Positions 47,249 through 55,065 of a stretch of 64,000 nucleotides of DNA are shown one piece after another. Under the pieces are notes generated by a model, which was not told the origin of the DNA, did no database searches, and was given only the letters and a program-made list of their open reading frames with translations. The DNA lies in assembly GCA_023910675.1 (NCBI GenBank), contig JAAVWC010000015.1:47031-111030 (forward strand). Direction: 5' to 3'. Source of the DNA: Gemmatimonas sp. (GTDB lineage Bacteria; Gemmatimonadota; Gemmatimonadetes; Gemmatimonadales; Gemmatimonadaceae). The translations under genes and the position numbers were made by a program. Positions within the stretch are counted from its first letter, which is position 1. The number at the start of each line of letters is the position of its first letter.

Positions 47249-48253
47249 CTAGCGTAGTGCGCCTAACACTTCTCTACATTTGGCGATCTTTGCCAGAAGT
47301 TTCTCCACCGAGGCGGTCCAGCCGAAGACGTGTGGGTTCTGGTTCGATTGCAGAATGTAGTCCTCGATGGTCGCGATGAGATCCGGCACGCTGTCGAACG
47401 AATCGCGCCGGATGCGCTTGTCGGTAAGATCGCGAAACCACCGCTCGACGAGGTTAAGCCACGAGCTCGCGGTTGGCGTGACGTGCAAGTGCAGGCGCGG
47501 ATGCCGTTGCAGCCCGCGTTTGACCGCGGGATGCTTGTGCGTGCCGGAGTTGTCGACGATGAGATGCAGCACGAGGTCGGCTGGCGTTTCGCCGTCGATC
47601 TTCTTGAGAAAGCGGATGAACTCCTGATGCCGATGGCGCGGCATGCAGTCGCCGATCACGTTGCCATCCAGCATGCTCAGCGCGGCACACAACGTCGTCG
47701 TCCCGTTGCGTTTGTAGTCGTGCGTCATCGTCCCGCACCGGCCTTTCTTGAGTGGCAAGCCCGGTTGCGTACGATCCAGCGCTTGAATCTGCGACTTCTC
47801 GTCGACACACAACACCAGGGCGCGATCCGGCGGATTGACGTACACCCCGACGATGTCCACCAGCTTCTCGACGAACGCCTTGTCCCGGCTCCACTTGAAC
47901 GTCTTCGTCAAGTGCGGCTTCAGGTGGTGCCGCTGCCAGATGCGCCGGACGGTCGCTTCACTCAGGCCTTGGGCTTGCGCCATCGTGCGCGTACTCCAAT
48001 GGGTCGCGTTCGGCGGCGTGGTGTGCAGCGTCGCCTCCAAGACCGCCTGCACTTGCTGCTCGGTGATCTTCGCCAACCGACCAGGGCGCGGCGCGTCCTT
48101 CTCCAACCCGCGCACGCGCAGCGCCAGAAAGCGCTGCCGCCACAACTGCACCGTCGGGCGCGACACCCCGAGCGCGGTGGCGATATCTTGGCTGTCCATC
48201 CCTGCGGCCGCGAGCTGTACGATTTGGGCGAGCTGCACCTGACGAAGCGGCAA
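47249..48253 (-). CDS. IS630-family transposase
   Basis: This 334-aa transposase has an N-terminal winged/helix-turn-helix region (AAAGMDSQDIATALGVSRPT), then a DDE catalytic domain with ALVLCVDEKSQIQAL (Asp), HLIVDNSGTHKH (Asp) and SSWLNLVERWFRDLT (Glu), the classic IS630/Tc1-mariner pattern. The frame begins at a TTG at 48253 and is open a little further upstream, so the true start is uncertain and the first residues may be missing. Catalytic residues are intact, so it may still be active. Confidence 0.88.
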   Translation of the reverse strand: MPLRQVQLAQIVQLAAAGMDSQDIATALGVSRPTVQLWRQRFLALRVRGLEKDAPRPGRLAKITEQQVQAVLEATLHTTPPNATHWSTRTMAQAQGLSEATVRRIWQRHHLKPHLTKTFKWSRDKAFVEKLVDIVGVYVNPPDRALVLCVDEKSQIQALDRTQPGLPLKKGRCGTMTHDYKRNGTTTLCAALSMLDGNVIGDCMPRHRHQEFIRFLKKIDGETPADLVLHLIVDNSGTHKHPAVKRGLQRHPRLHLHVTPTASSWLNLVERWFRDLTDKRIRRDSFDSVPDLIATIEDYILQSNQNPHVFGWTASVEKLLAKIAKCREVLGALR

Positions 48254-48303
48254 GGTCCGGCTGCGCCCCCATGTTGCCAGCGTCGTGTCTTCTTCGGGGC
48301 TTA
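47258..48303 (-). mobile_element. IS630-family insertion element (first copy), ends approximate
   Basis: The element carries one transposase gene on the minus strand. The left end is probably at the TA at 47256-47257 followed by GTGCGCCTAACACTTCTC; the transposase reads out through this end and finds its stop in flanking DNA. The right end is not resolved, because the second element begins at 48304 with no gap. A weak resemblance between the left end and the 48310-48330 region could mean the real right end is shared with or cut by the second element. Confidence 0.6.
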
Positions 48304-49406
48304 CTCAGAGAACAGTAAGTTAGCGGACACCTGGGAACGTTTTGACGAGGGTGCGCGTATCTACGGTATGACACGACGCGACGGTCGCACCTTGGATCAC
48401 ACGACGCTCGAAGAGATGCGGCGGCTCGCGGTCGAACGCATGCGGGCCGGCGAACGGCCGGCGGCGGTGGCCGCGTCGTTTGGATTACAGCGGTCGTGGG
48501 CCTACAAGATTCAGGCGGCCGTGCGCGGGCGCGGGCGTGGCCTTAAAGTATTGCGCGCGCGGCCGGCGACCGGACGGCCACGCACGTTGACGCCAACGCA
48601 GGAACGGCAGGTGTTCCGATGGGTGCACGGGAAATCCCCGCTGCAGTACGGCTTCGATTTCGGACTATGGACGCGACGGGTCGTGCAGTCGCTGATCGCG
48701 GAGCGCTTTGGCGTGTCGCTCTCGCTCGCCTCCATCGGGACGCTGCTCGCGCGACTCGACCTGACGGTGCAAAAGCCCTTGCAGCGCGCCTACCAGCGCG
48801 ATCCGGTGGCCATCGCGACCTGGCAGCGCGAGCGGTACCCGGCCCTCGTGCAACAGGCGAAGCGCGAGGGCGCCGAGATCGCGTTCTGGGACGAATCCGG
48901 CTTTCGGGCGGACACGGTGCACGGCACGACGTGGAGTGCCCGCGGCGAAACGCCGGTAGTGCGCGTCCCCGGGCAACGCCAGCGCATCAGCGCGGCATCC
49001 GCGGTCACCGTGAAAGGCGCATTTTGGTTTGTCACATACCACGGCGGCCTGACGGGCGCGCTGTTCGTCACGCTGCTGAAGCGATTGATGCGCGGGCGTC
49101 GACGTCCCTTGCATCTCGTCTTGGATGGATTGCCGGCGCACAAGACCAACGCGGTCAAGACCTATGTGGCGTCGACGAACGGGAAGCTGACCTTGCACGT
49201 GTTGCCGGGCTACGCGCCAGAGCTGAATCCGGACGAACTGGTGTGGAGTCATGCAAAGCGCACGGGGACTGCGCGTCGGCCCTTGCAAAAAGGCGAGGCG
49301 CTTGAGGCACGGGTCCACGAACAACTCGCCAGTATGCAGAAGAACAAGGCGCTCATCCGCTCGTTTTTCAGACACCCAAGTGTCTCCTATATTTCTGACT
49401 CTTGAG
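48304..49406 (+). mobile_element. IS630-family insertion element (second, different type)
   Basis: This 1103-bp element has both ends visible. The left end after TA (48302-48303) reads CTCAGAGAACAG and the right end (reverse complement, inside TA at 49407-49408) reads CTCAAGAGTCAG. The imperfect inverted repeats continue for about 34 bp to a shared GACAC-TGGG block. The TA dinucleotide at both ends is the expected IS630 target duplication. It abuts the first IS630 element and encodes an unrelated transposase of the same superfamily. Confidence 0.8.
48368..49405 (+). CDS. IS630-family transposase, second type
   Basis: A 345-aa transposase from the ATG at 48368. The N-terminus has a helix-turn-helix (ERPAAVAASFGLQRSWAYKI) and Arg-rich linker; the DDE domain has IAFWDESGFRAD (Asp), LHLVLDGLPAHKT (Asp) and LPGYAPELNPDELVW (Glu). 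The stop at 49403-49405 falls inside the right inverted repeat. The catalytic triad is intact and the reading frame full length, so it looks recently active. It differs clearly from the neighbouring transposase in its catalytic-domain motifs. Confidence 0.9.
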   Translation: MTRRDGRTLDHTTLEEMRRLAVERMRAGERPAAVAASFGLQRSWAYKIQAAVRGRGRGLKVLRARPATGRPRTLTPTQERQVFRWVHGKSPLQYGFDFGLWTRRVVQSLIAERFGVSLSLASIGTLLARLDLTVQKPLQRAYQRDPVAIATWQRERYPALVQQAKREGAEIAFWDESGFRADTVHGTTWSARGETPVVRVPGQRQRISAASAVTVKGAFWFVTYHGGLTGALFVTLLKRLMRGRRRPLHLVLDGLPAHKTNAVKTYVASTNGKLTLHVLPGYAPELNPDELVWSHAKRTGTARRPLQKGEALEARVHEQLASMQKNKALIRSFFRHPSVSYISDS

Positions 49407-49473
49407 TAAGATGATGGGCACAGCCTGTCTGCTCATGGAGGGCACAATACCTCTCATCCGCAGATATGTAAAG

Positions 49474-49802
49474 CTATCTCCGACGCACTACACTAGAAGG
49501 ATCAGGCAGCTCACTGACCAGGTGATCGGCAAACTTGTCGGCGTAGTTCCGCTCAATCGCAAATTCGCGCAGCACGGCAGCAAAACGGTAGAGCGGTGGG
49601 GCGTGCGCTGATCGCGATACACCGCAATCCGGCGAAAGCCGCTCTCGTCGACGGCGAACACAAACTGCTTTTGATCGAAAAACAGACCGCATGAACGGCG
49701 ACACCGTGGGACGCAACAACAGCACATGGCCGTCCTGCAGCGCGCTTGACAAATAGAACCGATACTGAGTTCCAGGTCGCGAGGTCTGTAAGGCGAGCAG
49801 CT
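49474..49802 (-). pseudogene. Decayed gene fragment, identity unknown
   Basis: Between the second IS element and the propeller gene, the minus strand shows coherent protein-like sequence broken by frame changes. It runs YRFYLSSALQDGHVLLLRP in one frame, then FFDQKQFVFAVDESGFRRI in the next (from about 49690), then back to PPLYRFAAVLREFAIERNY and FADHLVSELPDPSS in the first frame (from about 49600). The stop is at 49474. I do not recognise the family. The first change occurs at a TTTTT run. The stretch 49409-49473 holds nothing I can name. Confidence 0.5.
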
Positions 49803-51023
49803 TTAGCGTCTCTCTCGGAGTCGGTAAAACCGCAGGTGCGTAAAACCCTCGGGATCAGACTCCCTTACTTGCACGTAGTCCTTTCCAATTTCGACGATAC
49901 TCGTGAACGGAGGCCCCCCCTTCAGCTTGAATCGTCCTACAAGCATGCCGTCGTGACTGAAAACGGTCCACCGGCTGGCGTCGGCGAAGTCGGACAACCA
50001 GACACGACGTTGCGGATCGGTCTTCATGATGCCATGCGGAGGAAATGGGGCTCGAGGGGTTGGTCCCATCGTTCCTTCTACCCACTTCCTGTTTTCCGGA
50101 GTACTGCCGCGCGGAACCGCGCCTGCCAATAGGGTCTCCCATTCGGCTTCCGTTATATACGGAGCGGGACCAGTAAACCGCACAATCTGTCGTATAGTTC
50201 GGTCCGGTCGACGCCAGATCAGTTCGTACGTACGACCTGTGGCGATAACCAACTCATCGTCGGACCATGCAAATGCCGGATCCCACACGATGATTCCCGC
50301 CATGAGCGCTCCGGGGAGTTTTCCGACGATTTCGACGACCTTACCGTCTGATGACCGGAGAACGTACTCAACGAAACGTTGCCCTCCATCGGCTGGCATA
50401 CGCAAAACAGCGGGCCCATCGACTGAAAGAAATTGACCACGGCGGTCACACGACCCGAGTACGATCGGGACATCCTTTTGAACCGTTCGAATGTGCTTAC
50501 CCTTGGCGGTCCATACCGATACACGCCGCAGCGCGTCAACGGTCAAAACGGTGTCCCCTATCGTACGACAGGCATCGAGGACCTGTTGAAACTCGCCAGG
50601 ACCACTCCCACGGCGGCCCGATACGCTCAATATCCGATTTGCCGAATCGGCGAGAATCAACCGGTTCGCATCTGCTATCATCGTCCTGTCGCTCGACAAG
50701 CCAAACGCTGCAGAATAAACGGGGTCCAATTCGATCTCGTTTCCGGATCCGCCAATGTCGCGATACGGAACGGTATCGATGGAAAAATTGGCGTCTATCC
50801 GGGCCCAGCCTTGTTGAGGAAATGGCGAGCCGGTGATGAACGGCGGCTTTTCTGGTGACAGCGACGGATACTCGACAATCCTGATTCCGGCGCTATCGCG
50901 GATTCTCATGGGAAGTGATCCGAGCGAACGCAACGGCGCTTTGCTCGGAGGATCAGTGTCAATACATGCGCAAGCAAAGTGCATCGCACCGATAGCGGTA
51001 ATGCATCGAAAGAAGGCGGTCAC
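49803..51023 (-). CDS. 6-bladed beta-propeller exported protein (probable lipoprotein)
   Basis: The 406-aa product starts with a hydrophobic segment and Cys pair (MHFACAC, Cys18/Cys20) that could be a lipobox, then a 6-bladed propeller marked by SGRRGSGPGEFQQVLDACRT, SVWTAKGKHIRTVQK, RSSDGKVVEIVGK and FSHDGMLVGRFKLKG. Such propellers bind partner proteins or peptides at cell surfaces. It is the third gene of the islet operon, 39 bp after the Cys-rich peptide gene. Its DNA looks more AT-rich than neighbouring genes. The binding partner is unknown; the encoded Cys-rich peptide is the obvious candidate. Confidence 0.72.
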   Translation of the reverse strand: MTAFFRCITAIGAMHFACACIDTDPPSKAPLRSLGSLPMRIRDSAGIRIVEYPSLSPEKPPFITGSPFPQQGWARIDANFSIDTVPYRDIGGSGNEIELDPVYSAAFGLSSDRTMIADANRLILADSANRILSVSGRRGSGPGEFQQVLDACRTIGDTVLTVDALRRVSVWTAKGKHIRTVQKDVPIVLGSCDRRGQFLSVDGPAVLRMPADGGQRFVEYVLRSSDGKVVEIVGKLPGALMAGIIVWDPAFAWSDDELVIATGRTYELIWRRPDRTIRQIVRFTGPAPYITEAEWETLLAGAVPRGSTPENRKWVEGTMGPTPRAPFPPHGIMKTDPQRRVWLSDFADASRWTVFSHDGMLVGRFKLKGGPPFTSIVEIGKDYVQVRESDPEGFTHLRFYRLRERR

Positions 51024-51062
51024 AGCAGGACTCAGTTGCCGATCAGCTTGGATCGCTCAGGG

Positions 51063-51317
51063 TTATGTGAATCCTCCTGGATAGCATGAGTAGAGATATC
51101 CAAACAGTCCGCAACTGTAAGACTGATTACATGAGCCCGTATTGCAGCCGAAAACCTTGCAGAAATTAGGGTAGTAGCCACAAGAATAGACGCATCCTGA
51201 GCCACCTCCACATCCTGTTCCCGCAGCCGCTGCCGGGGTGCTAGTGCCGAAACTGGCCGCAACGACACTTGCAAGTGCCATTAGCGATCGCATAGTGCGC
51301 CTTCCGATGTATTTCAT
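51063..51317 (-). CDS. Small secreted Cys-rich peptide precursor
   Basis: An 84-aa precursor with a signal peptide (about residues 1-32, ending AAAA) and a mature part of about 52 residues rich in Gly, Ser and Tyr with eight Cys at 36, 42, 46, 53, 58, 63, 69 and 78. Even Cys number and even spacing suggest four disulfides. The start ATG at 51317 is set by an AGGAG that overlaps the stop codon of the DsbA-like gene, showing tight coupling. I know no family that matches. It could be a bacteriocin, toxin, signal or surface peptide. Confidence 0.75.
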   Translation of the reverse strand: MKYIGRRTMRSLMALASVVAASFGTSTPAAAAGTGCGGGSGCVYSCGYYPNFCKVFGCNTGSCNQSYSCGLFGYLYSCYPGGFT

Positions 51318-51326
51318 GGTACACTC

Positions 51327-52007
51327 CTATTGGTTGGGTGAACGCCCTGCTGCGACCGCCTTGATCGCCTCAAACACATATTCCGGATCTGCGGGAGTAA
51401 TCAGCCAATCGTTGACAACCACCGTCGGGGTAATGGAAACCCCGAGTTCCTTCGCCAGACTCTTTCCGGCTTCCACCGGCGCTGGTATCGGTGCGCGCAT
51501 ACATGCCTGAAAGTCGCTGAGCGAGGGCACGCCAGCCGATGTCGCCACGCTCTCCCAGATAGCGTCCCCGAGGCTACTCTGCCGTTCATACAGAGACCTT
51601 GCGAAGGACTCACTCTTGCCTTGCTCTAGTGCGCACTCGAACGCGTGTGCTGCGGGAATAGCATTGAGGTGCATTCCAAGCGGCAAGTGTATCAGCTGGA
51701 GTGCCAGACCGTGCTTGTGCTTCGCGGAGTAGTCTGCAACGAGGGAGTCAAGTCGGCGACAGAACGGACATTCGAAATCGGTGAAGACCGTGAGCGTAAC
51801 AGCCGCCCGCGGATCCTCTCTAAGCACCCGCTTCGCTTCTCTTGACTTCTCTGCCCAATCAGCGATCCGCTTCGCTGAACGCTCGTTGGTCGCGGTGGCC
51901 ACTTGCGGCTTGGTGAACTGGTTGCGAATCACCACACCAAACGCTGCAATGGCCACTAGCAGGATGAGCACGGAAATTGCCCGATCGAACGACTCATGCT
52001 TGTTCAT
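51327..52007 (-). CDS. Membrane-anchored DsbA/thioredoxin-like oxidoreductase
   Basis: This 226-aa protein has an N-terminal membrane anchor (AISVLILLVAIAAFGVVI) and a periplasmic DsbA-like thioredoxin fold (Thioredoxin_4 type): LTVFTDFECPFCRRLDSLV with a CPFC active site, and the cis-Pro loop GVSITPTVVVND. Two further Cys lie in the helical insert. It should make or reshuffle disulfides outside the cytoplasm. As first gene of a three-gene operon with an eight-Cys peptide, a dedicated role in folding that peptide is the simplest reading. Confidence 0.85.
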   Translation of the reverse strand: MNKHESFDRAISVLILLVAIAAFGVVIRNQFTKPQVATATNERSAKRIADWAEKSREAKRVLREDPRAAVTLTVFTDFECPFCRRLDSLVADYSAKHKHGLALQLIHLPLGMHLNAIPAAHAFECALEQGKSESFARSLYERQSSLGDAIWESVATSAGVPSLSDFQACMRAPIPAPVEAGKSLAKELGVSITPTVVVNDWLITPADPEYVFEAIKAVAAGRSPNQ

Positions 52008-52040
52008 GAAGAAATCTCATTGTTAGGGTACGCCAAAAAA

Positions 52041-52071
52041 ACTATATCCCCCCCCCCCTTTTTTTTGTCAA
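52041..52071 (-). promoter_or_regulatory. Promoter with homopolymeric spacer, probably phase variable
   Basis: On the minus strand, a perfect -35 box TTGACA (52071-52066) and a -10 box TATAGT (52046-52041) lie upstream of the DsbA-like gene. The 19-nt spacer is A7, then G11, then A (plus-strand C run 52048-52058). The -10 box ends 34 bp before the ATG. Slippage of the G tract would move the spacer between 17 and 19 nt and so switch promoter strength. Confidence 0.72.
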
Positions 52072-52132
52072 GATCAAAGATCATCCGGGTCGGAAGCACG
52101 ATAATGAGCTTCCAATTGGCGCAGCTGGCCGC

Positions 52133-53113
52133 TCAGGTGCTGTACGCGAAACTTACCGCGCCTGGCACGACCATCGTGCCTTCGGAAATGATGAGGGTCG
52201 CACCGCCCACGCCAATGGCGTCGATTACGCCAGCGTGCTTGTGCGCTTCGAGCGACAACCGGCTTGGGCGCCCCATCTCGACCCCCTGCGCCACTTCCCA
52301 ACGCAGAGTGCCGTTGCGCGGCGTGCGCGCCGCGAGGTAGCCCGCAAGCGCCGCGTTCGCGGAACCGGTCGCCGGATCTTCCGGCACCGTGCTGCCCGGC
52401 ACGAACACGCGCGCGCGAATGTCACACCCTTGCACATGCGCTGGCAGTGATGCAGCGCTCTCCGACGGCTCCATGGCGAACACCATCGGCCAGGCGGCCC
52501 ACTTGCCCTGCAGGACCCGCTGCCACGCGTCCAGGTTGAGCCGCGCGCGCCGAACGGCGTCCACACTCGTGAGCGGCATGATGAGAAACGGGAGCCCGCA
52601 GCTGGCCGCGGCCGGCGCGTGCGTGCCGCCCACGAAATCATTCGCCGACAGTGAGAGCGTGCTGGCGAGCGCCTCGAGGTCGGAGATCTCTACCCGTTCT
52701 TCCGGCAGTTGCGCGGTCGTGAACTGACCGTGCACGGGCACGCCGTTCTCGAGGCGCATGCGCACGGGCACGGGCCCGACGTTCTCGCCCAGCACGATGG
52801 TCATTTCGCCAGCCGCGACCTCGGCAGCCGATGGCGGCACCTCCCCGGTGGCGGCGAGGACATGCGCCGTCCCGATGGTGGGATGCCCGGCAAAAGGAAC
52901 TTCGAGTTCCGGCGTGAAGATGCGCACGCGCCGCGTGGTGCCCGGCGTCTCCGGTGCGAAGACGAAGGTGCTCTCCGCGTAATTGAACTCGCGCGTGATG
53001 GCCTGCAACGTCTCGGTGGACAGCCCTTCGGCCCCGAACACGACGGCGAGTTGATTGCCCGTGAAGGCGACCGACGTAAAGACGTCGGCGGTGACGAAGC
53101 GGAGGGTGCGCAT
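52133..53113 (-). CDS. PhzF-family isomerase
   Basis: A 326-aa protein of the PhzF/diaminopimelate-epimerase fold. It begins RFVTADVFTSVAFTGNQLAVV and carries NYAEST with the catalytic Glu, RIFTPELEVPFAGHPTIGTA, and a C-terminal half with VFVPGSTVPEDPATGSANAAL. PhzF itself isomerises a dihydroanthranilate in phenazine synthesis, but most homologues are orphan enzymes and no phenazine genes are here. It is transcribed alone; the phase-variable islet lies downstream and a long inverted repeat upstream. Confidence 0.87.
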   Translation of the reverse strand: MRTLRFVTADVFTSVAFTGNQLAVVFGAEGLSTETLQAITREFNYAESTFVFAPETPGTTRRVRIFTPELEVPFAGHPTIGTAHVLAATGEVPPSAAEVAAGEMTIVLGENVGPVPVRMRLENGVPVHGQFTTAQLPEERVEISDLEALASTLSLSANDFVGGTHAPAAASCGLPFLIMPLTSVDAVRRARLNLDAWQRVLQGKWAAWPMVFAMEPSESAASLPAHVQGCDIRARVFVPGSTVPEDPATGSANAALAGYLAARTPRNGTLRWEVAQGVEMGRPSRLSLEAHKHAGVIDAIGVGGATLIISEGTMVVPGAVSFAYST

Positions 53114-53171
53114 GGGGATAGCGGTGTGTGTGGCGGCGGAAAAAACGGTGTGGGTCCGGCGATCTACTGTC

Positions 53172-53320
53172 GACGGATCTAGCCCTCAGGATAAAGAACG
53201 CAAGAGCACAGGAAAGAGCGCGGTGTCGTCCACATGAACAACGGTTTCGTTGTTTCGTGCCGAGCGAACCGCGCTTTACCCTGTGCTCTTACGTTCTTTA
53301 CCCTGAGGGCTAGATCCGTC
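53172..53320. repeat. Long imperfect inverted repeat (about 150 bp)
   Basis: The left arm (53172-53223) and right arm (53269-53320) pair over about 50 bp with few mismatches; the outer part GACGGATCTAGCCCTCAG is identical to the reverse complement of the other end. A smaller hairpin (AACAACG/CGTTGTT) sits in the loop. It fills the gap between the PhzF-like gene and the P5C dehydrogenase. It could be a MITE-like element, an RNA structure, or a terminator; no coding sequence is seen. Confidence 0.8.
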
Positions 53321-53361
53321 GGGAGTTCACCGCCGGACCAAACCGCCGTAGTTGACGAGCG

Positions 53362-54994
53362 TCAGCCAAGAAACGGATACTTCCAATCCAACGGACTGGC
53401 GAACGTTTCCTTCACTGTGCGCGTGCTCACCCAGCGCATGAGGTTCGACTTGGAGCCCGCCTTGTCGTTCGTGCCCGACCCACGCGCACCACCGAAGGGC
53501 TGTTGCCCCACCACGGCGCCCGTCGGCTTGTCGTTGATGTAGAAGTTGCCCGCGGCGTTGCGCAGCACCGTCATCGCTTCGCGCACGCCCTGACGGTCGC
53601 GCGAGAAGACCGCACCCGTGAGCGCGTACGGCGACGTGCCGTCAACGACCTTGAGCGTCTCCAACCACTGTGCGTCATCGTACACATACACGGTGAGCAG
53701 CGGACCGAACAGCTCTTCACAGAGCGTGCGGTAGGTGGGGTCCTTCGTTTCCACGATCGTGGGCTGGAATGAACCACCCCTTCGCCTTGTCGTAGCCACC
53801 ACCGGCGACGATCGTGGCGTTGGCCTTGGCTTCGTCGATCGCCTTGGCCAACCGGTCGAAGGCGCGCTCATCGATGACGGCGGCCACGAAGTTGGTGAAG
53901 TCGCGCGTGTCGCCCTGCTTCATCTCGCCCATCATGGCCAGGCACCGCTCCTGGACGGTGGGCCAGAGCGACGCCGGAATGTACGCGCGGCTCGCGGCCG
54001 AACACTTCTGCCCCTGATACTCGAACGCGCCGCGCACCATCCCCACGGCGAGCGCCTGCGGGTCGGCACTCGGATGGGCCACGATGAAGTCCTTGCCGCC
54101 CGTCTCGCCCACGATGCGCGGATACGACCGGTACTTGCCCATGTTCTTGCCCACCGTCTCCCACATGCTGTTGAAGACGCCCGTCGAGCCGGTGAAGTGC
54201 ACCCCGGCGAGATCCCGGTGCGTGAGCGCGATATCCGAAATCATCGCCGCATCACCCGGGATGAAATTGATCACGCCCGCCGGCAGGCCGGCTTCTTCGA
54301 GCAGCCGATACGTATACCAGCTGGAGAGCAGTGCCGTGGCCGACGGCTTCCAGAGTACCCCGTTACCCATGAGCGCCGGGGCGCCGGGCAGGTTGCCACC
54401 GATCGCGGTGAAGTTGAACGGCGTAACGGCGTACACGAACCCTTCCAGCGGACGGTAGTCGAGCTGGTTCCACATGCTGTGGTCGGAGATCGGCTGTTCG
54501 GCGTAGAGCTCCTGCGCGAACTGCACGTTGAAGCGCCAGAAGTCGATCAACTCACAGGTCGCGTCGATTTCGGCCTGATGGACCGTCTTGGCCTGGCCGA
54601 GCATCGTCGACGCGAGCAGCGTGTTGCGCCACGTGGTGGTGAGCAGCTCGGCGGCACGGAGGAACACGGCCGCGCGCTCTTCCCAGCGCCAGCTCGCCCA
54701 CTCGGCGCGTGCGGCGACCGCGGACTCGATGGCCTCGTGCACCAGCGCCGGCGTGGCCTTGTGGTACGTGGCCAGCACGTGCTGGTGATCGCAGGGCATA
54801 CGCACCGTGCCGGTATCGCCGGTGTGAATGCGGCGCCCACCGATGACGATGGGAATGTCGATCTGCTCCGCGGCCATGGCGTCGAGGCGCGTCTGCAGAG
54901 CAGCACGCTCAGGGGAACCGGGGGCGTAGTTGCGTACCGGCTCGTTAACCGCAGGCGGCACACGGCGCGTACCGTCGAAAGCAGCAAAGGACAT
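53362..54994 (-). pseudogene. pruA: 1-pyrroline-5-carboxylate dehydrogenase with one frameshift
   Basis: Two overlapping frames form one about 543-aa aldehyde dehydrogenase of the proline-degradation type. The first (from ATG 54994) has VTPFNFTAIGGNLPGAPALM, VHFTGSTGVFNSMWETVG, the catalytic Glu in RIVGETGGKDF and the catalytic Cys in YQGQKCSAASRAY. Near 53765 an extra base (ATTCCAG where ATTCAG is expected) throws it off frame. The second frame continues QPTIVETKDPTYRTLCEELF to a proper C-terminus at 53362. All catalytic residues precede the shift, but the C-terminal third is lost. It may be a sequencing indel or a true recent mutation. Confidence 0.85.
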
Positions 54995-55065
54995 CGTGGG
55001 TCTCCGATGGACGAGAATGGAAGCTGAAAGCTAGCGTCGTGCGGAACTTGCAGTACCCTTCGCGC

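Noticed and set aside
52014..52132. Rho-independent terminator at the T8 run (52059-52066)
   Set aside because: No GC-rich stem precedes the T run; on the other strand the same bases form the promoter spacer, which fits better.
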